Part shown: positions 1 to 8,380 of the stretch, piece after piece
Layout: the number at the start of each line of letters is the position of its first letter
How positions within the stretch are numbered: position 1 is the stretch's first letter
Assembly: GCF_014203355.1 (NCBI RefSeq)
Contig: NZ_JACHIR010000001.1
Span: forward strand, 2,110,038-2,174,037
DNA from: Kutzneria kofuensis
Lineage (GTDB): Bacteria; Actinomycetota; Actinomycetes; Mycobacteriales; Pseudonocardiaceae
DNA: 64,000 bases
Direction: 5' to 3'
Notes under the pieces: generated by a model
Told to the model about the DNA's origin: nothing
Seen by the model: only the letters and a program-made list of their open reading frames with translations
Database searches by the model: none
Made by a program: the position numbers and the translations under genes

Positions 1-923
1 CCGGAGTAGACCATCGGCTTGGGGTCGCGGTAGCCGGCCAGCGGCTCGCTCGCCCCGTGCCGCTCGGACGTCACGGTGTCGCCGACCTTGGACTGCCGCA
101 CGTCCTTGACGCCGGTGATCAGGTAGCCGACCTCGCCGACGCCGAGCCCGGCCGACGGCTTGGGCTCGGGCGAGATGATGCCGACCTCGAGTAGCTCGTG
201 GGTGGCGCCGGTGGACATCATCTTGATCCGCTGCCGCGGCGTGATCTTGCCGTCGACCACCCGGATGTAGGTGACGACGCCACGGTAGGTGTCGTAGACG
301 GAGTCGAAGATCATCGCCCGCGCCGGCGCGTCGGCCTCGCCGACCGGAGCCGGCACCTTGCGGACGACCTCGTCCAGCAGCTCCTTGACGCCGAGGCCGG
401 TCTTGGCCGACACCCGCAGCACGTCCTCGGGCTCGCACCCGATGATGTGGGCCAGCTCCTTGGAGTACTTGTCCGGGTCCGCGGCGGGCAGGTCGATCTT
501 GTTCAGCACCGGGATGATGGTGAGGTCGTTCTCCAGCGCCAGGTACAGGTTGGCCAGCGTCTGCGCCTCGATGCCCTGCGCGGCGTCGACCAGCAGGATC
601 GCGCCCTCGCACGCCTCCAGCGCCCGCGACACCTCGTAGGTGAAGTCCACGTGGCCGGGCGTGTCGATCATGTGCAGCACGTGGTCCTGGCCGTCCAGCT
701 GCCACGGCAGCCGCACGTTCTGGGCCTTGATGGTGATGCCGCGCTCGCGCTCGATGTCCATCCGGTCCAGGTACTGGGCCCGCATCGCCCGCTCCTCGAC
801 CACGCCCGTCAGCTGCAGCATCCGGTCGGCCAGGGTGGACTTGCCGTGGTCGATGTGGGCGATGATGCAGAAGTTCCGGATCAGCTCCGGCGACGTGAAC
901 GTGCTGTCGGCGAACGTGCTCAC
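1..923 (-). CDS. lepA: Elongation factor 4 (LepA), C-terminal part outside the window
   Basis: Ribosome-associated translational GTPase that back-translocates or remodels stalled ribosomes. The first 307 residues are visible. They contain the P-loop (AHIDHGKST), the switch region ([10 protein letters not shown]), DTPGHVDF and NKIDLP, which are the G1 to G4 motifs of a LepA-type GTPase, and they run into domain II. The GTG start at 923 puts the conserved [16 protein letters not shown] segment at the expected distance from the N terminus. The gene runs off the left edge, so the LepA-specific C-terminal domain is not visible. It is divergent from the PemK-like gene, with 88 bases between the two starts. 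Identity is very secure. Confidence 0.98.
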   Translation of the reverse strand, partial: MSTFADSTFTSPELIRNFCIIAHIDHGKSTLADRMLQLTGVVEERAMRAQYLDRMDIERERGITIKAQNVRLPWQLDGQDHVLHMIDTPGHVDFTYEVSRALEACEGAILLVDAAQGIEAQTLANLYLALENDLTIIPVLNKIDLPAADPDKYSKELAHIIGCEPEDVLRVSAKTGLGVKELLDEVVRKVPAPVGEADAPARAMIFDSVYDTYRGVVTYIRVVDGKITPRQRIKMMSTGATHELLEVGIISPEPKPSAGLGVGEVGYLITGVKDVRQSKVGDTVTSERHGASEPLAGYRDPKPMVYS

Positions 924-1011
924 TGGGGCGGTTCCTCGGGAAAGCGGACGGGGGACACACTCCATGGTCCCATGCGTCCGGGGGTGGTCCGTACAGAATA
1001 GGGTGCGACCC

Positions 1012-1440
1012 GTGTCCGACCACGGTCCGGTTCCCCGTCCCGCGCACGGCGCGGTGACCCAGGTGCACGGCGCTGAGCGCCTGGCCAGGCTCGACTACTC
1101 GCCCGACCTGGACGGCCTGGCCGACCCGGGCGAGGTGGTCTGGGCCTGGGTGCCGTTCGAGGACGACCCGTCGATCGGCAAGGACCGCCCGCTGCTGGTG
1201 GTGGGCCGCACGGGCCGTTTCCTGCTGGCCCTGATGCTGTCCAGCAAGCCGCACGACGACTCGGCCGACTGGCTGGACCTGGGCTCGGGCGCCTGGGATC
1301 ACGACGGCCGGCCGTCCTGGCTACGCCTCGATCGGGTGTACGAGCTGCACGAGAACGACCTGCGTCGGGAGGGTGCCGTGCTGACCCCGGACCGCTTCGG
1401 CCGCGTCGTCGAGGCCCTGCGGGCCCGCGGCTGGCGCTGA
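1012..1440 (+). CDS. PemK/MazF-like toxin-family protein
   Basis: Small protein of 142 residues resembling the MazF/PemK endoribonuclease fold. The core has [28 protein letters not shown], then a central strand, then a C-terminal [15 protein letters not shown] stretch. Proteins of this kind are commonly encoded divergently from lepA in actinobacteria. No antitoxin gene lies beside it, since the downstream neighbour is a transglutaminase on the other strand, so it may be a solitary domesticated member rather than an active toxin. An in-frame GTG at 1003 is an alternative start. Whether it cleaves RNA cannot be judged from sequence. Confidence 0.8.
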   Translation: MSDHGPVPRPAHGAVTQVHGAERLARLDYSPDLDGLADPGEVVWAWVPFEDDPSIGKDRPLLVVGRTGRFLLALMLSSKPHDDSADWLDLGSGAWDHDGRPSWLRLDRVYELHENDLRREGAVLTPDRFGRVVEALRARGWR

Positions 1441-1461
1441 CCGAGTGAGCACGATCACAGC

Positions 1462-2304
1462 TCACGCCAGGCGGGTGAGCTCCACGGTGACGGTCAGCTC
1501 AGCGCCCGCGCCGCCGGTGTAGATGCCCTTGAACGGGACGACGTCGGCGTAGTCGCGGCCGACGGCGACCCAGACGTGGCGCTGGCCGATGGGGATGGCG
1601 TTGGTGGGGTCGTACGCCCACCAGCCCCCGGTCCACGCCTCGATCCACGCGTGGCTCTCGCCCCTCACTGTCTCCTTGGCGGCGCCGTCGGCACGGGTGT
1701 GCAGGTAGCCGGAGACGTACCGGGCGGGAATGCCCATGGCCCGCAGCAGGGCCAGCGTGAGGTGGGCGTAGTCCTGGCAGACGCCTTCCTTGGCCTGCCA
1801 CGCATCGACGGCGGAGCTGTGCACGCCGGTGCTGCCCTGCTTGTACGTCATCTGCGCATGCACCCACTCGGCGGCGGCCTGCACGGCGTCGACGGGGGCG
1901 AGCCCACGGCGGAGTTCCCGGGCCTTGGCGGCGAGTTCCCGGTCCCTCGGCACGTAGGTGGTCCAGCCGAGGTATTCGGTGTACCGGTCGAGAACCTCGT
2001 TGCCACGCAGGTCGGTCCACGTGACGCCGCCGACGGGAGCGGCCTCCTCGCCGGTCTCGACGACGGACGAGCCGGTGACGGTCAACTCCGTGTGCGGTGC
2101 GTGCAGGTCGAACGAGGTGACGACAGTGCCCCAGTAGTCGGTGTACCGGTAGGCACGAGTCGCCGGATGGGTCTCGACGCGGCTGACGACGACGTTCTGC
2201 CGGCGGTCGCTGCGCGGAGTGAGCCGAACCTCGTTGTACGACTGGGTGACCGGCGACGCGTACCGGTACTCCGTCGTGTGCGTGACGCGAAGCCGCCAGC
2301 TCAT
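1462..2304 (-). CDS. Transglutaminase-like cysteine protease/amidase family protein
   Basis: 280-residue papain-fold transglutaminase-like protein with an N-terminal beta domain (RLRVTHTTEYRYASPV, typical of the family). The catalytic triad is visible as Cys176 in GVCQDYAH, His218 in ESHAWIEAW and Asp232 in YDPTN. It is the last gene of a three-gene operon with the alpha-E and ATP-grasp genes. Its ATG overlaps the stop of the alpha-E gene (ATGA), so translation is probably coupled. The equivalent trio is conserved in mycobacteria (Rv2409c-Rv2411c). Comparative genomics has linked the family to synthesis and trimming of peptide tags, but no substrate is known. Cytoplasmic; no signal peptide. 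Confidence 0.93.
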   Translation of the reverse strand: MSWRLRVTHTTEYRYASPVTQSYNEVRLTPRSDRRQNVVVSRVETHPATRAYRYTDYWGTVVTSFDLHAPHTELTVTGSSVVETGEEAAPVGGVTWTDLRGNEVLDRYTEYLGWTTYVPRDRELAAKARELRRGLAPVDAVQAAAEWVHAQMTYKQGSTGVHSSAVDAWQAKEGVCQDYAHLTLALLRAMGIPARYVSGYLHTRADGAAKETVRGESHAWIEAWTGGWWAYDPTNAIPIGQRHVWVAVGRDYADVVPFKGIYTGGAGAELTVTVELTRLA

Positions 2305-3248
2305 ACCCCCACCTCCGCGTTGGTCCACGCGACCCACGGCACGGAGTGGAAGTACTGCTGCGACACGGCCTCGCCGACGTCACGAACGGTGGCCTGCAAG
2401 GACTTCAGCCGCCGGGGCAGGTCCTCCATCAGCTCCGAGATCCGCAGGAACTCCAGGTCGCTACGGGCCTTGCCGAGCAGCCGTGACGCCTCCGCGGTGG
2501 CGCCGAGGCGTTTGGACGGCGCGTGCTCAAGGTGTTCCAGACACTGCTCGGCCTGCGACAGGGCGTGGAACACGGAGCGAGGAAAGAGCCGGTCCAGCAA
2601 CAGGAACTGCACAACTCGACTGGCGTCCATCGCCCCGCGATAGGTCCGGAGATACGTGTCGTGCGCGCCGGCGGACCGCAGCACGGTGACCCATCCCGGC
2701 GAGGAAGCCTTGTCGCCGGAACGGGAAAGCAGCAGCCGCACGATCATGTCGACGCGTTCCACCGACCGGCCCAGCACGAGGAACCGCCAGCCGTCGTCAC
2801 GGCTCATCGTCGAATCGGCCAGCCCGGCGAACATGGCCGCTCGCTCCTCCACGAAGGAGAAGAACGCGTGCGGCCCCACCTGCCGGGCGTAGCGCTGCCG
2901 CTCCGGCACGGCGTTCCACATGCTGTTCAGGCACTCCCACATTTCCGTGGACACGACCTCCCGTGCCCCACGGGTGTTCTCCCGCGCGCTGGTCACGGAG
3001 GCGACGATGGATCCCGCATTGGCCGACGAATACGCCACCAGCTCGGTCAGCGACCACACGTCCAGGGTCGTGCCGTCGGGCGGCGTGATGCCCAGAACGG
3101 ACAGCAGCTGCCGGCTTTCCGCGTCCGGGTTGACGGTCGCGTCCTCCAACAACTGGTGCACGGACACGTCGAGAATGCGCGCGGTGTCGTCGGCGCGTTC
3201 GACGTAACGGCCGATCCAGTACAGGGATTCCGCGTTCCGAGCCAGCAC
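2301..3248 (-). CDS. Alpha-E domain-containing protein
   Basis: 315-residue, mostly helical protein with the signature SLYWIGRYVERADDTARIL near the N terminus, which defines the alpha-E family. The GTG start at 3248 is preceded by a good SD sequence (GGGAGG, about 6 bases upstream). It lies 10 bases after the ATP-grasp gene and overlaps the transglutaminase gene by 4 bases. Alpha-E proteins almost always accompany a circularly permuted ATP-grasp ligase and are thought to act with it in peptide formation. The biochemical role is not established. No membrane segment is apparent. Confidence 0.93.
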   Translation of the reverse strand: MLARNAESLYWIGRYVERADDTARILDVSVHQLLEDATVNPDAESRQLLSVLGITPPDGTTLDVWSLTELVAYSSANAGSIVASVTSARENTRGAREVVSTEMWECLNSMWNAVPERQRYARQVGPHAFFSFVEERAAMFAGLADSTMSRDDGWRFLVLGRSVERVDMIVRLLLSRSGDKASSPGWVTVLRSAGAHDTYLRTYRGAMDASRVVQFLLLDRLFPRSVFHALSQAEQCLEHLEHAPSKRLGATAEASRLLGKARSDLEFLRISELMEDLPRRLKSLQATVRDVGEAVSQQYFHSVPWVAWTNAEVGV

Positions 3249-3258
3249 GACGCCTCCC

Positions 3259-4872
3259 TCACTGCTGCTGCTGTTGCTGCTGGACGGCCGTCAACTCCGG
3301 CCCCTGTTCGGTCGCCACGCCGTTGACCTGGCCCGCGCCGACGAGTTCCGGCCCGGACAGCTCGCTCTCCACTGTGGACGATCGTGGCGCCAGCACCCAG
3401 GTGTCCTTGGATCCGCCGCCTTGCGAGGAGTTCACCACCAGGCTCCCCTCCGGCAGCGCGACCCGGGTCAGCCCGCCCGGCAGCACGAACACGAAGTTGC
3501 CGTCGTTGACGGCGAAGGGCCGCAGGTCCACGTGCCGCGGCGAGAGCTTGTCGCCGATCTTCGTCGGCACGGTGGACAACTGCACCACCGGCTGGGCGAT
3601 CCAGCCGCGCGGGTTGCCGCGAACCTTGCGCCGCAAGGCGTTCAGCTCGCGACCCGAGGCGTCCGGCCCGAACACGATGCCATAGCCGCCGGAGCCCTCC
3701 ACCGGCTTGAACACCAGCTCCGACATCCGGTCCAGGGCGTGGGCCCGCTCGTCGGGCAGCCAGCACCGGAACGTGTCCACGTTGGGCAGCAACGGTTTCT
3801 CGTTCAGGTAGTACTGCACGATCTCCGGCATGTACGTGTACACGAGCTTGTCGTCGGCGACGCCGTTGCCGACCGCGTTGGCGATCACCACGTTCCCGGC
3901 CCTGGCCGCATTGGCCAGACCGGCGACGCCCAGCACGGAGTCCGGACGGAAGTGCACCGGATCCAGGAACGGGTCGTCGATGCGCCGGTAGATCACGTCC
4001 ACCTGCCGCTCACCCTCGGTGGTGCGCAGGTAGATGGTGTGGTCGCGGCAGAACAGGTCCCGCCCCTCCACCAGCTCCACGCCCATCTGCCGGGCCAGCA
4101 GGGAGTGCTCGAAGTACGCCGAGTTGTGCACGCCGGGCGTCAACACGACGACGTTCGGGTCGGCGGCGTTGGGCGCGGCGGCGTTGCGCAGCGCCCGCAG
4201 CAGGTGCACGGCGTAGTCGCCGACCGCGCGAACCCGGTGCCGGGCGAACAGGTCCGGGAACACCCGGGCCATGGTGCGCCGGTTCTCCATCACGTACGAG
4301 ACGCCGGAAGGGCAGCGCACGTTGTCCTCGAGCACCCGGAACGCGCCGGCCTCGTCGCGCACGATGTCGATGCCGGCGACGTGGATACGCACCCCGTTGG
4401 GCGGCACGATGCCGGCGGCCTCGCGGTGGAAGTGCTCGCACGAGGTGATCAGCCGGCGCGGCAGCACGCCGTCCCGCACGATCTGTCCGTCGCCGTACAC
4501 ATCGGCGAGGAACGCCTCCAGCGCCCGCACCCGCTGCACGATGCCGCGCTCCAGCTTGGACCACTCGGACGCGGTGATCACCCGCGGCACCAGGTCCAGC
4601 GGGAACGGCCGTTCCTGACCGGAAAGCGAGAACGTGATGCCCTGATCCACGAACGCCCGCCCGAGCGCGTCGGATCGGGCGCTCAGATCGGCCACATCGG
4701 ACGGTGCCAGCACCTCGTGCAGCGCACGGTACGCGGACCGCACCGACGCGTCCGACGAGAACATCTCGTCGTACGCGCCGGCGTGCGGCCGCGCCGGGTC
4801 CAGGTAACCGCGGAACAGCTCGCCATCGCCGCGGCCGTTCCTCGCCGTCCGGGTCATGGTCGACATCTTCAC
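3259..4872 (-). CDS. Circularly permuted type 2 ATP-grasp protein
   Basis: 537-residue amidoligase-type ATP-grasp enzyme, expected to form amide bonds from ATP, a carboxylate and an amine. Family landmarks include RVLEDNVRCPSGVSYVMENRR, the VDVIYRRIDDPFLDP region and FKPVEGSGGYGIVFGP. First gene of the ATP-grasp / alpha-E / transglutaminase operon. GTG at 4872 is the longest start; ATG codons at 4866 and 4857 are alternatives. The C terminus is odd: it ends in seven consecutive glutamines encoded by CAG/CAA just before the stop, a low-complexity tail beyond the folded domain. Substrate unknown. Confidence 0.93.
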   Translation of the reverse strand: MKMSTMTRTARNGRGDGELFRGYLDPARPHAGAYDEMFSSDASVRSAYRALHEVLAPSDVADLSARSDALGRAFVDQGITFSLSGQERPFPLDLVPRVITASEWSKLERGIVQRVRALEAFLADVYGDGQIVRDGVLPRRLITSCEHFHREAAGIVPPNGVRIHVAGIDIVRDEAGAFRVLEDNVRCPSGVSYVMENRRTMARVFPDLFARHRVRAVGDYAVHLLRALRNAAAPNAADPNVVVLTPGVHNSAYFEHSLLARQMGVELVEGRDLFCRDHTIYLRTTEGERQVDVIYRRIDDPFLDPVHFRPDSVLGVAGLANAARAGNVVIANAVGNGVADDKLVYTYMPEIVQYYLNEKPLLPNVDTFRCWLPDERAHALDRMSELVFKPVEGSGGYGIVFGPDASGRELNALRRKVRGNPRGWIAQPVVQLSTVPTKIGDKLSPRHVDLRPFAVNDGNFVFVLPGGLTRVALPEGSLVVNSSQGGGSKDTWVLAPRSSTVESELSGPELVGAGQVNGVATEQGPELTAVQQQQQQQ

Positions 4873-4941
4873 TCAGCGAGGCGGCCGAGGGCACTACTCC
4901 GAACCACTGGTTACCTCAACGAAACACCAGCTGAACACGGC

Positions 4942-6522
4942 CTACGCGGCGGTCTTCACCTGTGCGAGGAGCTCCGGACCGCGGTCGAGCAAGCGCTGCT
5001 GGGCAAGTTTGCCCAACCACCACGCGGCGAGTGCCCCGGTGGCCACCCCGACCGGCACCGCGAGCCAGCTGACCACCGAGTTCGACTCGATCTGGCCGAT
5101 GATCAGCAGAACCAGCGACGGCAGGGCGATGACCAGCAGAAACAGCATCGACACCAGCCGCACCAGGCCACGGGAGCAGCCGGGCCGGTTGCCCTGGTTG
5201 AACGGGCTGCCGCCGCGCTGCACGGGCATCGGGAACGCCCAGTACACGGAGAGCAGCAGCATGCAGCCGGCGCCGCCGCCGAGCATCGCCGGCAGCACGC
5301 CGAGCACCCACGGATACGCCCACCACCGACCGGCCAGCCCCGGCAGCACCAGGCCGGCCAGGATCGCGACGGGACCGACGATCAGTCCCCACGCCCACTG
5401 CCGGCCCCGCACATCCGCCCGCGCCGCTCCCGGCGTGACGATGGTGTGCCACACCGACGTGCCGTCGAAGCCGTACAGGTTGCTGACCTGGAGCATGGAG
5501 AAGGCGACGACCCACAGCCCGGCGAACGGCAGCATCACCCACGCGCCGCGGCCGCCGGCCGACGAGAACACCGGGATGAACAGACCGATCAGAACCGACG
5601 TCAGCATCATCGCCCGCCGGCGGGCGTCCCGCCACCACATCCGGAGTTCCTTGCCGATCACCGCACCCACCGGCGTGGCCGGCAGCAGGCTGCGCCGCGA
5701 CGCCTTGGCTCGACCGACCCGGGACGGGCCGACGTTGGTCTGCGGCGTGGTCAGCCGCACCACCAGCAGCCGTGCGTACGCCAACAGCAGCGCACCGTCC
5801 ACAGCGGCCAACGCGAGCACCGCTCCGATCACCATCAGCCAGTTGCCGGTGGCAGCACCCTCGACCGCGGCCGGCGCCCACCCGGTCGGCAGCCATCGCA
5901 GCGTGCCCGCGAGCTCCGGGTTGTTCTGCAGCAGAACCGGCGCCAGCGCCTCGCCCGCGTACCGCAGCGGCAGGTAGGACAGACCGGCCAAGGCCGCGAG
6001 CAGCACGCCGAGGTCCTTGCCGCGGCGGGAACCCAGCACCGCCCCGAGCGCGCTGACGACCACTCGCGACAGCAGCACCGTGAAGCCCAGCGCCAGCGCG
6101 ACAGTGATCACGGCGACGATCACCGGCAGCACGCCGAGCCACACCGATCCGACCACGAGGCCGAGGAACGCGATCACCGTCGCCACCGGCGGCACTCCGG
6201 CAATCGACGCGCCCAGCAGGCCGAACGCCAGCTTCGTCGGCGACAGCGGCAGCAGGGCGAAGTTCTCCGGGCGCAGCGTCTCGTCGCCGCCACCCATGAT
6301 GATCGGGCCGATGAGCCAGCCGATCGTCCACAGCAGCACCATCGCGGCGGCGACGGTCGTGCCGATGGACACGCCCTGGTGGTAGCCGAGCGTCACCAGG
6401 AACAGCGACACGCCGCCGGCGGCCAACCCGACCAACGCGCCGAAGACGAAGCTCGCCGCCCGCGCCCCGCCGAGCGAGTGCGACAGCACCCGCAGCTTCA
6501 TCCGGATCAGGACGCCAACCAC
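4942..6522 (-). CDS. ABC transporter permease
   Basis: 526-residue integral membrane protein with many hydrophobic helices spread over its whole length (for example FVFGALVGLAAGGVSLFLV, VLLWTIGWLIGPIIM, ILAGLVLPGLAG). Its start overlaps the 3' end of the ATPase gene by 16 bases, so the two form an operon and very probably one transporter. There is no substrate-binding protein nearby, which favours an exporter. The substrate is not indicated by sequence or context. Confidence 0.88.
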   Translation of the reverse strand: MVGVLIRMKLRVLSHSLGGARAASFVFGALVGLAAGGVSLFLVTLGYHQGVSIGTTVAAAMVLLWTIGWLIGPIIMGGGDETLRPENFALLPLSPTKLAFGLLGASIAGVPPVATVIAFLGLVVGSVWLGVLPVIVAVITVALALGFTVLLSRVVVSALGAVLGSRRGKDLGVLLAALAGLSYLPLRYAGEALAPVLLQNNPELAGTLRWLPTGWAPAAVEGAATGNWLMVIGAVLALAAVDGALLLAYARLLVVRLTTPQTNVGPSRVGRAKASRRSLLPATPVGAVIGKELRMWWRDARRRAMMLTSVLIGLFIPVFSSAGGRGAWVMLPFAGLWVVAFSMLQVSNLYGFDGTSVWHTIVTPGAARADVRGRQWAWGLIVGPVAILAGLVLPGLAGRWWAYPWVLGVLPAMLGGGAGCMLLLSVYWAFPMPVQRGGSPFNQGNRPGCSRGLVRLVSMLFLLVIALPSLVLLIIGQIESNSVVSWLAVPVGVATGALAAWWLGKLAQQRLLDRGPELLAQVKTAA

Positions 6523-7319
6523 GACAGCCCTTCCCCACCGCCGGTGCGGCCGCCGACCAGGTGCACGAACGCCTGCTCCAGCGACTGGCCGCCGCGCACC
6601 TGCTCGACCGGCCCGCTGGCCACGACCCGCCCGCGCGTGATCACGGCGACGTGGTCGCAGAGCTTCTCCACCAGCTCCATCACGTGGCTGGACAGCACGA
6701 CCGCGCCGCCGGCGGCCACGAACCGCTGCAGGATCGTGCGGATCGTGGACGCCGACACCGGGTCGACGGCCTCGAACGGCTCGTCCAGCACCAGCAGCTT
6801 CGGGGCGTGCAGCAGCGCCGTCGCCAGGCCGATCTTCTTGCGCATACCGGCCGAATAGTCGATCACCAGCGTCCGCTCGGCGTCGGTCAGCTCCAGCACG
6901 CCCAACAGCTCGTTGGCGCGGTCAGCCACCGTCGCGGGGTCCAAGCCGCGCAGCAAACCCGTGTACGTGAGGAGTTCACGCCCGGTCAGCCGCTCGGGCA
7001 GCGCCATGCCGTCCGGCAGCACGCCCACCAGCGCCTTGGCCCGTTCCGGCGACTCCCACACGTCGACGCCGAAGATGCGAACGGTCCCCGCGTCCGGCCG
7101 CAGCAGGCCGACGGCCATGGACAGCGACGTCGTCTTGCCGGCGCCGTTCGGGCCGACCAGTCCGAAGAACGATCCCCTCGGCACGGCCAGCTGCACCTCG
7201 TCGACGGCGACCGTGGTGTTGAACGCCTTGCGCAGGCCCGACATCTGCAGCGCCGGCGCCTGCTCGGACGGCTGCGCCCCCTGTTGCTGCCCGTATATGG
7301 GCAACCCACCCGTGTCCAA
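6507..7319 (-). CDS. ABC transporter ATP-binding protein
   Basis: 270-residue nucleotide-binding subunit. Walker A GPNGAGKTT is at residues 56-64. A degenerate signature (DYSAGMRKKIGLA) follows, then Walker B LLVLDEPFEAVDP and the H-loop region SSHVMEL, in the usual order. The signature has S-A-G-M where S-G-G-Q or S-G-G-M is more usual, common in ABC-2-type exporters. First gene of a two-gene operon with the 526-residue permease. The N-terminal 24 residues (Gln/Pro-rich) precede the domain, and an internal ATG at residue 26 is a possible shorter start. Confidence 0.93.
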   Translation of the reverse strand: MDTGGLPIYGQQQGAQPSEQAPALQMSGLRKAFNTTVAVDEVQLAVPRGSFFGLVGPNGAGKTTSLSMAVGLLRPDAGTVRIFGVDVWESPERAKALVGVLPDGMALPERLTGRELLTYTGLLRGLDPATVADRANELLGVLELTDAERTLVIDYSAGMRKKIGLATALLHAPKLLVLDEPFEAVDPVSASTIRTILQRFVAAGGAVVLSSHVMELVEKLCDHVAVITRGRVVASGPVEQVRGGQSLEQAFVHLVGGRTGGGEGLSWLAS

Positions 7320-7402
7320 CTCGTTCCCCTCCCGACCGGTCCAGACACCCCATCATGCTCCTCGGAACGCCCACGCGCTGGCGTTTCACCGTGGTACAGT
7401 TC

Positions 7403-7420
7403 TGATATCACATTGATAGA
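7403..7420 (+). promoter_or_regulatory. TGATATCA palindrome with a second TTGATA half-site, upstream of the SPFH gene
   Basis: A perfect 8-bp palindrome TGATATCA (7403-7410) is followed by CATTGATAG. This AT-rich patch stands out in a GC-rich intergenic region and lies 24 bases before the SPFH start. It could be an operator for a ribbon-helix-helix or other dimeric repressor. TACAGT at 7395 and TAGACT at 7417 are both possible -10 elements. Inference only. Confidence 0.4.
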
Positions 7421-7434
7421 CTGAGGAGGGGGCC

Positions 7435-8310
7435 ATGGGCACGATTCCGACACCGGAGCCCACCATCGCCGAGCGCCCGGCGGCGCGGCTGGCCGGCGGG
7501 CTGATGCTGCTGGTCGGACTGGTCCTGCTGGTGGTCGGCGTCGCCGTCACGGTGGCGAGCGGCCAGCCCTGGTGGCTCGTGCTGGCCGTACTCGGCGTGC
7601 TCGCGCTGCGCGGCCTGGTCGTCCTCGCGCCCGGCGAGGCGCGGGTGGTCCAGTTCTTCGGCCGCTACGCCGGCACGGTCCGCACGCCCGGCCTGCACTG
7701 GGTGAACCCGCTGACCACCCGGACCCGGCTGTCGGTCCGGATCCGCAACCACGAGACCGTCGTGGCCAAGGTCAACGACGCCGAGGGCAACCCCATCGAG
7801 ATGGCGGTGGTGGTCGTCTGGCAGATCGAGGACACCGCCCGCGCGGTCTTCGAGGTGGACGACTTCGTCCGGTTCGTCGGCATCCAGACCGAGACCGCGG
7901 TCCGGCACATCGCCACCACCTATCCGTACGACAACCACGCCGACGACGAGCGGCTGTCGCTGCGGGAGAACGCCGAGGAGATCACCGGCAAGCTGTCGGC
8001 CGAGATCGCCGAGCGGGTCCGGTCGGCCGGCGTGAAGGTCATCGAGTCCCGGCTGACGCACCTCGCCTACGCGCCCGAGATCGCCGGCGCGATGCTGCAG
8101 CGGCAGCAGGCGGGCGCGGTTGTCGCGGCCCGGCAGCGGATCGTCGAGGGCGCGGTCGGCATGGTCGAGCTGGCGCTCGCGCGACTGGCCGAGCGGGACG
8201 TGGTCGAACTGGACGAGGAGCGCAAGGCCACCATGGTCAGCAACCTGCTGGTGGTGCTGTGCGGCGACCGCGCCACCCAGCCGGTGGTGAACGCTGGCAG
8301 CCTGTACTGA
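7435..8310 (+). CDS. SPFH/Band 7 (prohibitin/flotillin-like) membrane protein
   Basis: 291 residues. Two hydrophobic segments near the N terminus (about residues 19-40 and 45-62) are followed by an SPFH domain: [30 protein letters not shown], then [24 protein letters not shown] and a helical region with [23 protein letters not shown]. Such proteins scaffold membrane microdomains or proteases. The SD sequence GAGGAGG sits 6 bases before the ATG. In streptomycetes, to my recollection, a close relative is often followed by a small Arc-like DNA-binding gene; none is present here, and the gene is followed at once by a long inverted repeat. Function undefined. Confidence 0.9.
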   Translation: MGTIPTPEPTIAERPAARLAGGLMLLVGLVLLVVGVAVTVASGQPWWLVLAVLGVLALRGLVVLAPGEARVVQFFGRYAGTVRTPGLHWVNPLTTRTRLSVRIRNHETVVAKVNDAEGNPIEMAVVVVWQIEDTARAVFEVDDFVRFVGIQTETAVRHIATTYPYDNHADDERLSLRENAEEITGKLSAEIAERVRSAGVKVIESRLTHLAYAPEIAGAMLQRQQAGAVVAARQRIVEGAVGMVELALARLAERDVVELDEERKATMVSNLLVVLCGDRATQPVVNAGSLY

Positions 8311-8315
8311 CGTTG

Positions 8316-8370
8316 TGCCACATGCGCTTCCCATGTGGTGTCTGAGCGCAAATGGGAAGCGCATGTGGCA
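8316..8370. terminator. 19-bp perfect inverted repeat between convergent genes (bidirectional terminator?)
   Basis: Arms 8316-8334 (TGCCACATGCGCTTCCCAT) and 8352-8370 are exact reverse complements with a 17-base loop. The position between the stops of two convergent genes suggests a bidirectional terminator. There is no T-tract, and the arm itself contains CACATG...CATGTG, so it could instead be a dispersed palindromic repeat. Confidence 0.65.
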
Positions 8371-8380
8371 GAGGAGGGTG

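Noticed and set aside
1012-1440. PemK/MazF-like gene as half of a toxin-antitoxin pair
   Set aside because: No antitoxin frame lies before it in the 88-base spacer, nor after it, so a full module is not claimed.
3274-6858. Plus-strand open frame of nearly 1200 codons across the ATP-grasp and permease genes
   Set aside because: Antisense shadow of well-supported genes; Arg/His/Gln-rich text without motifs.
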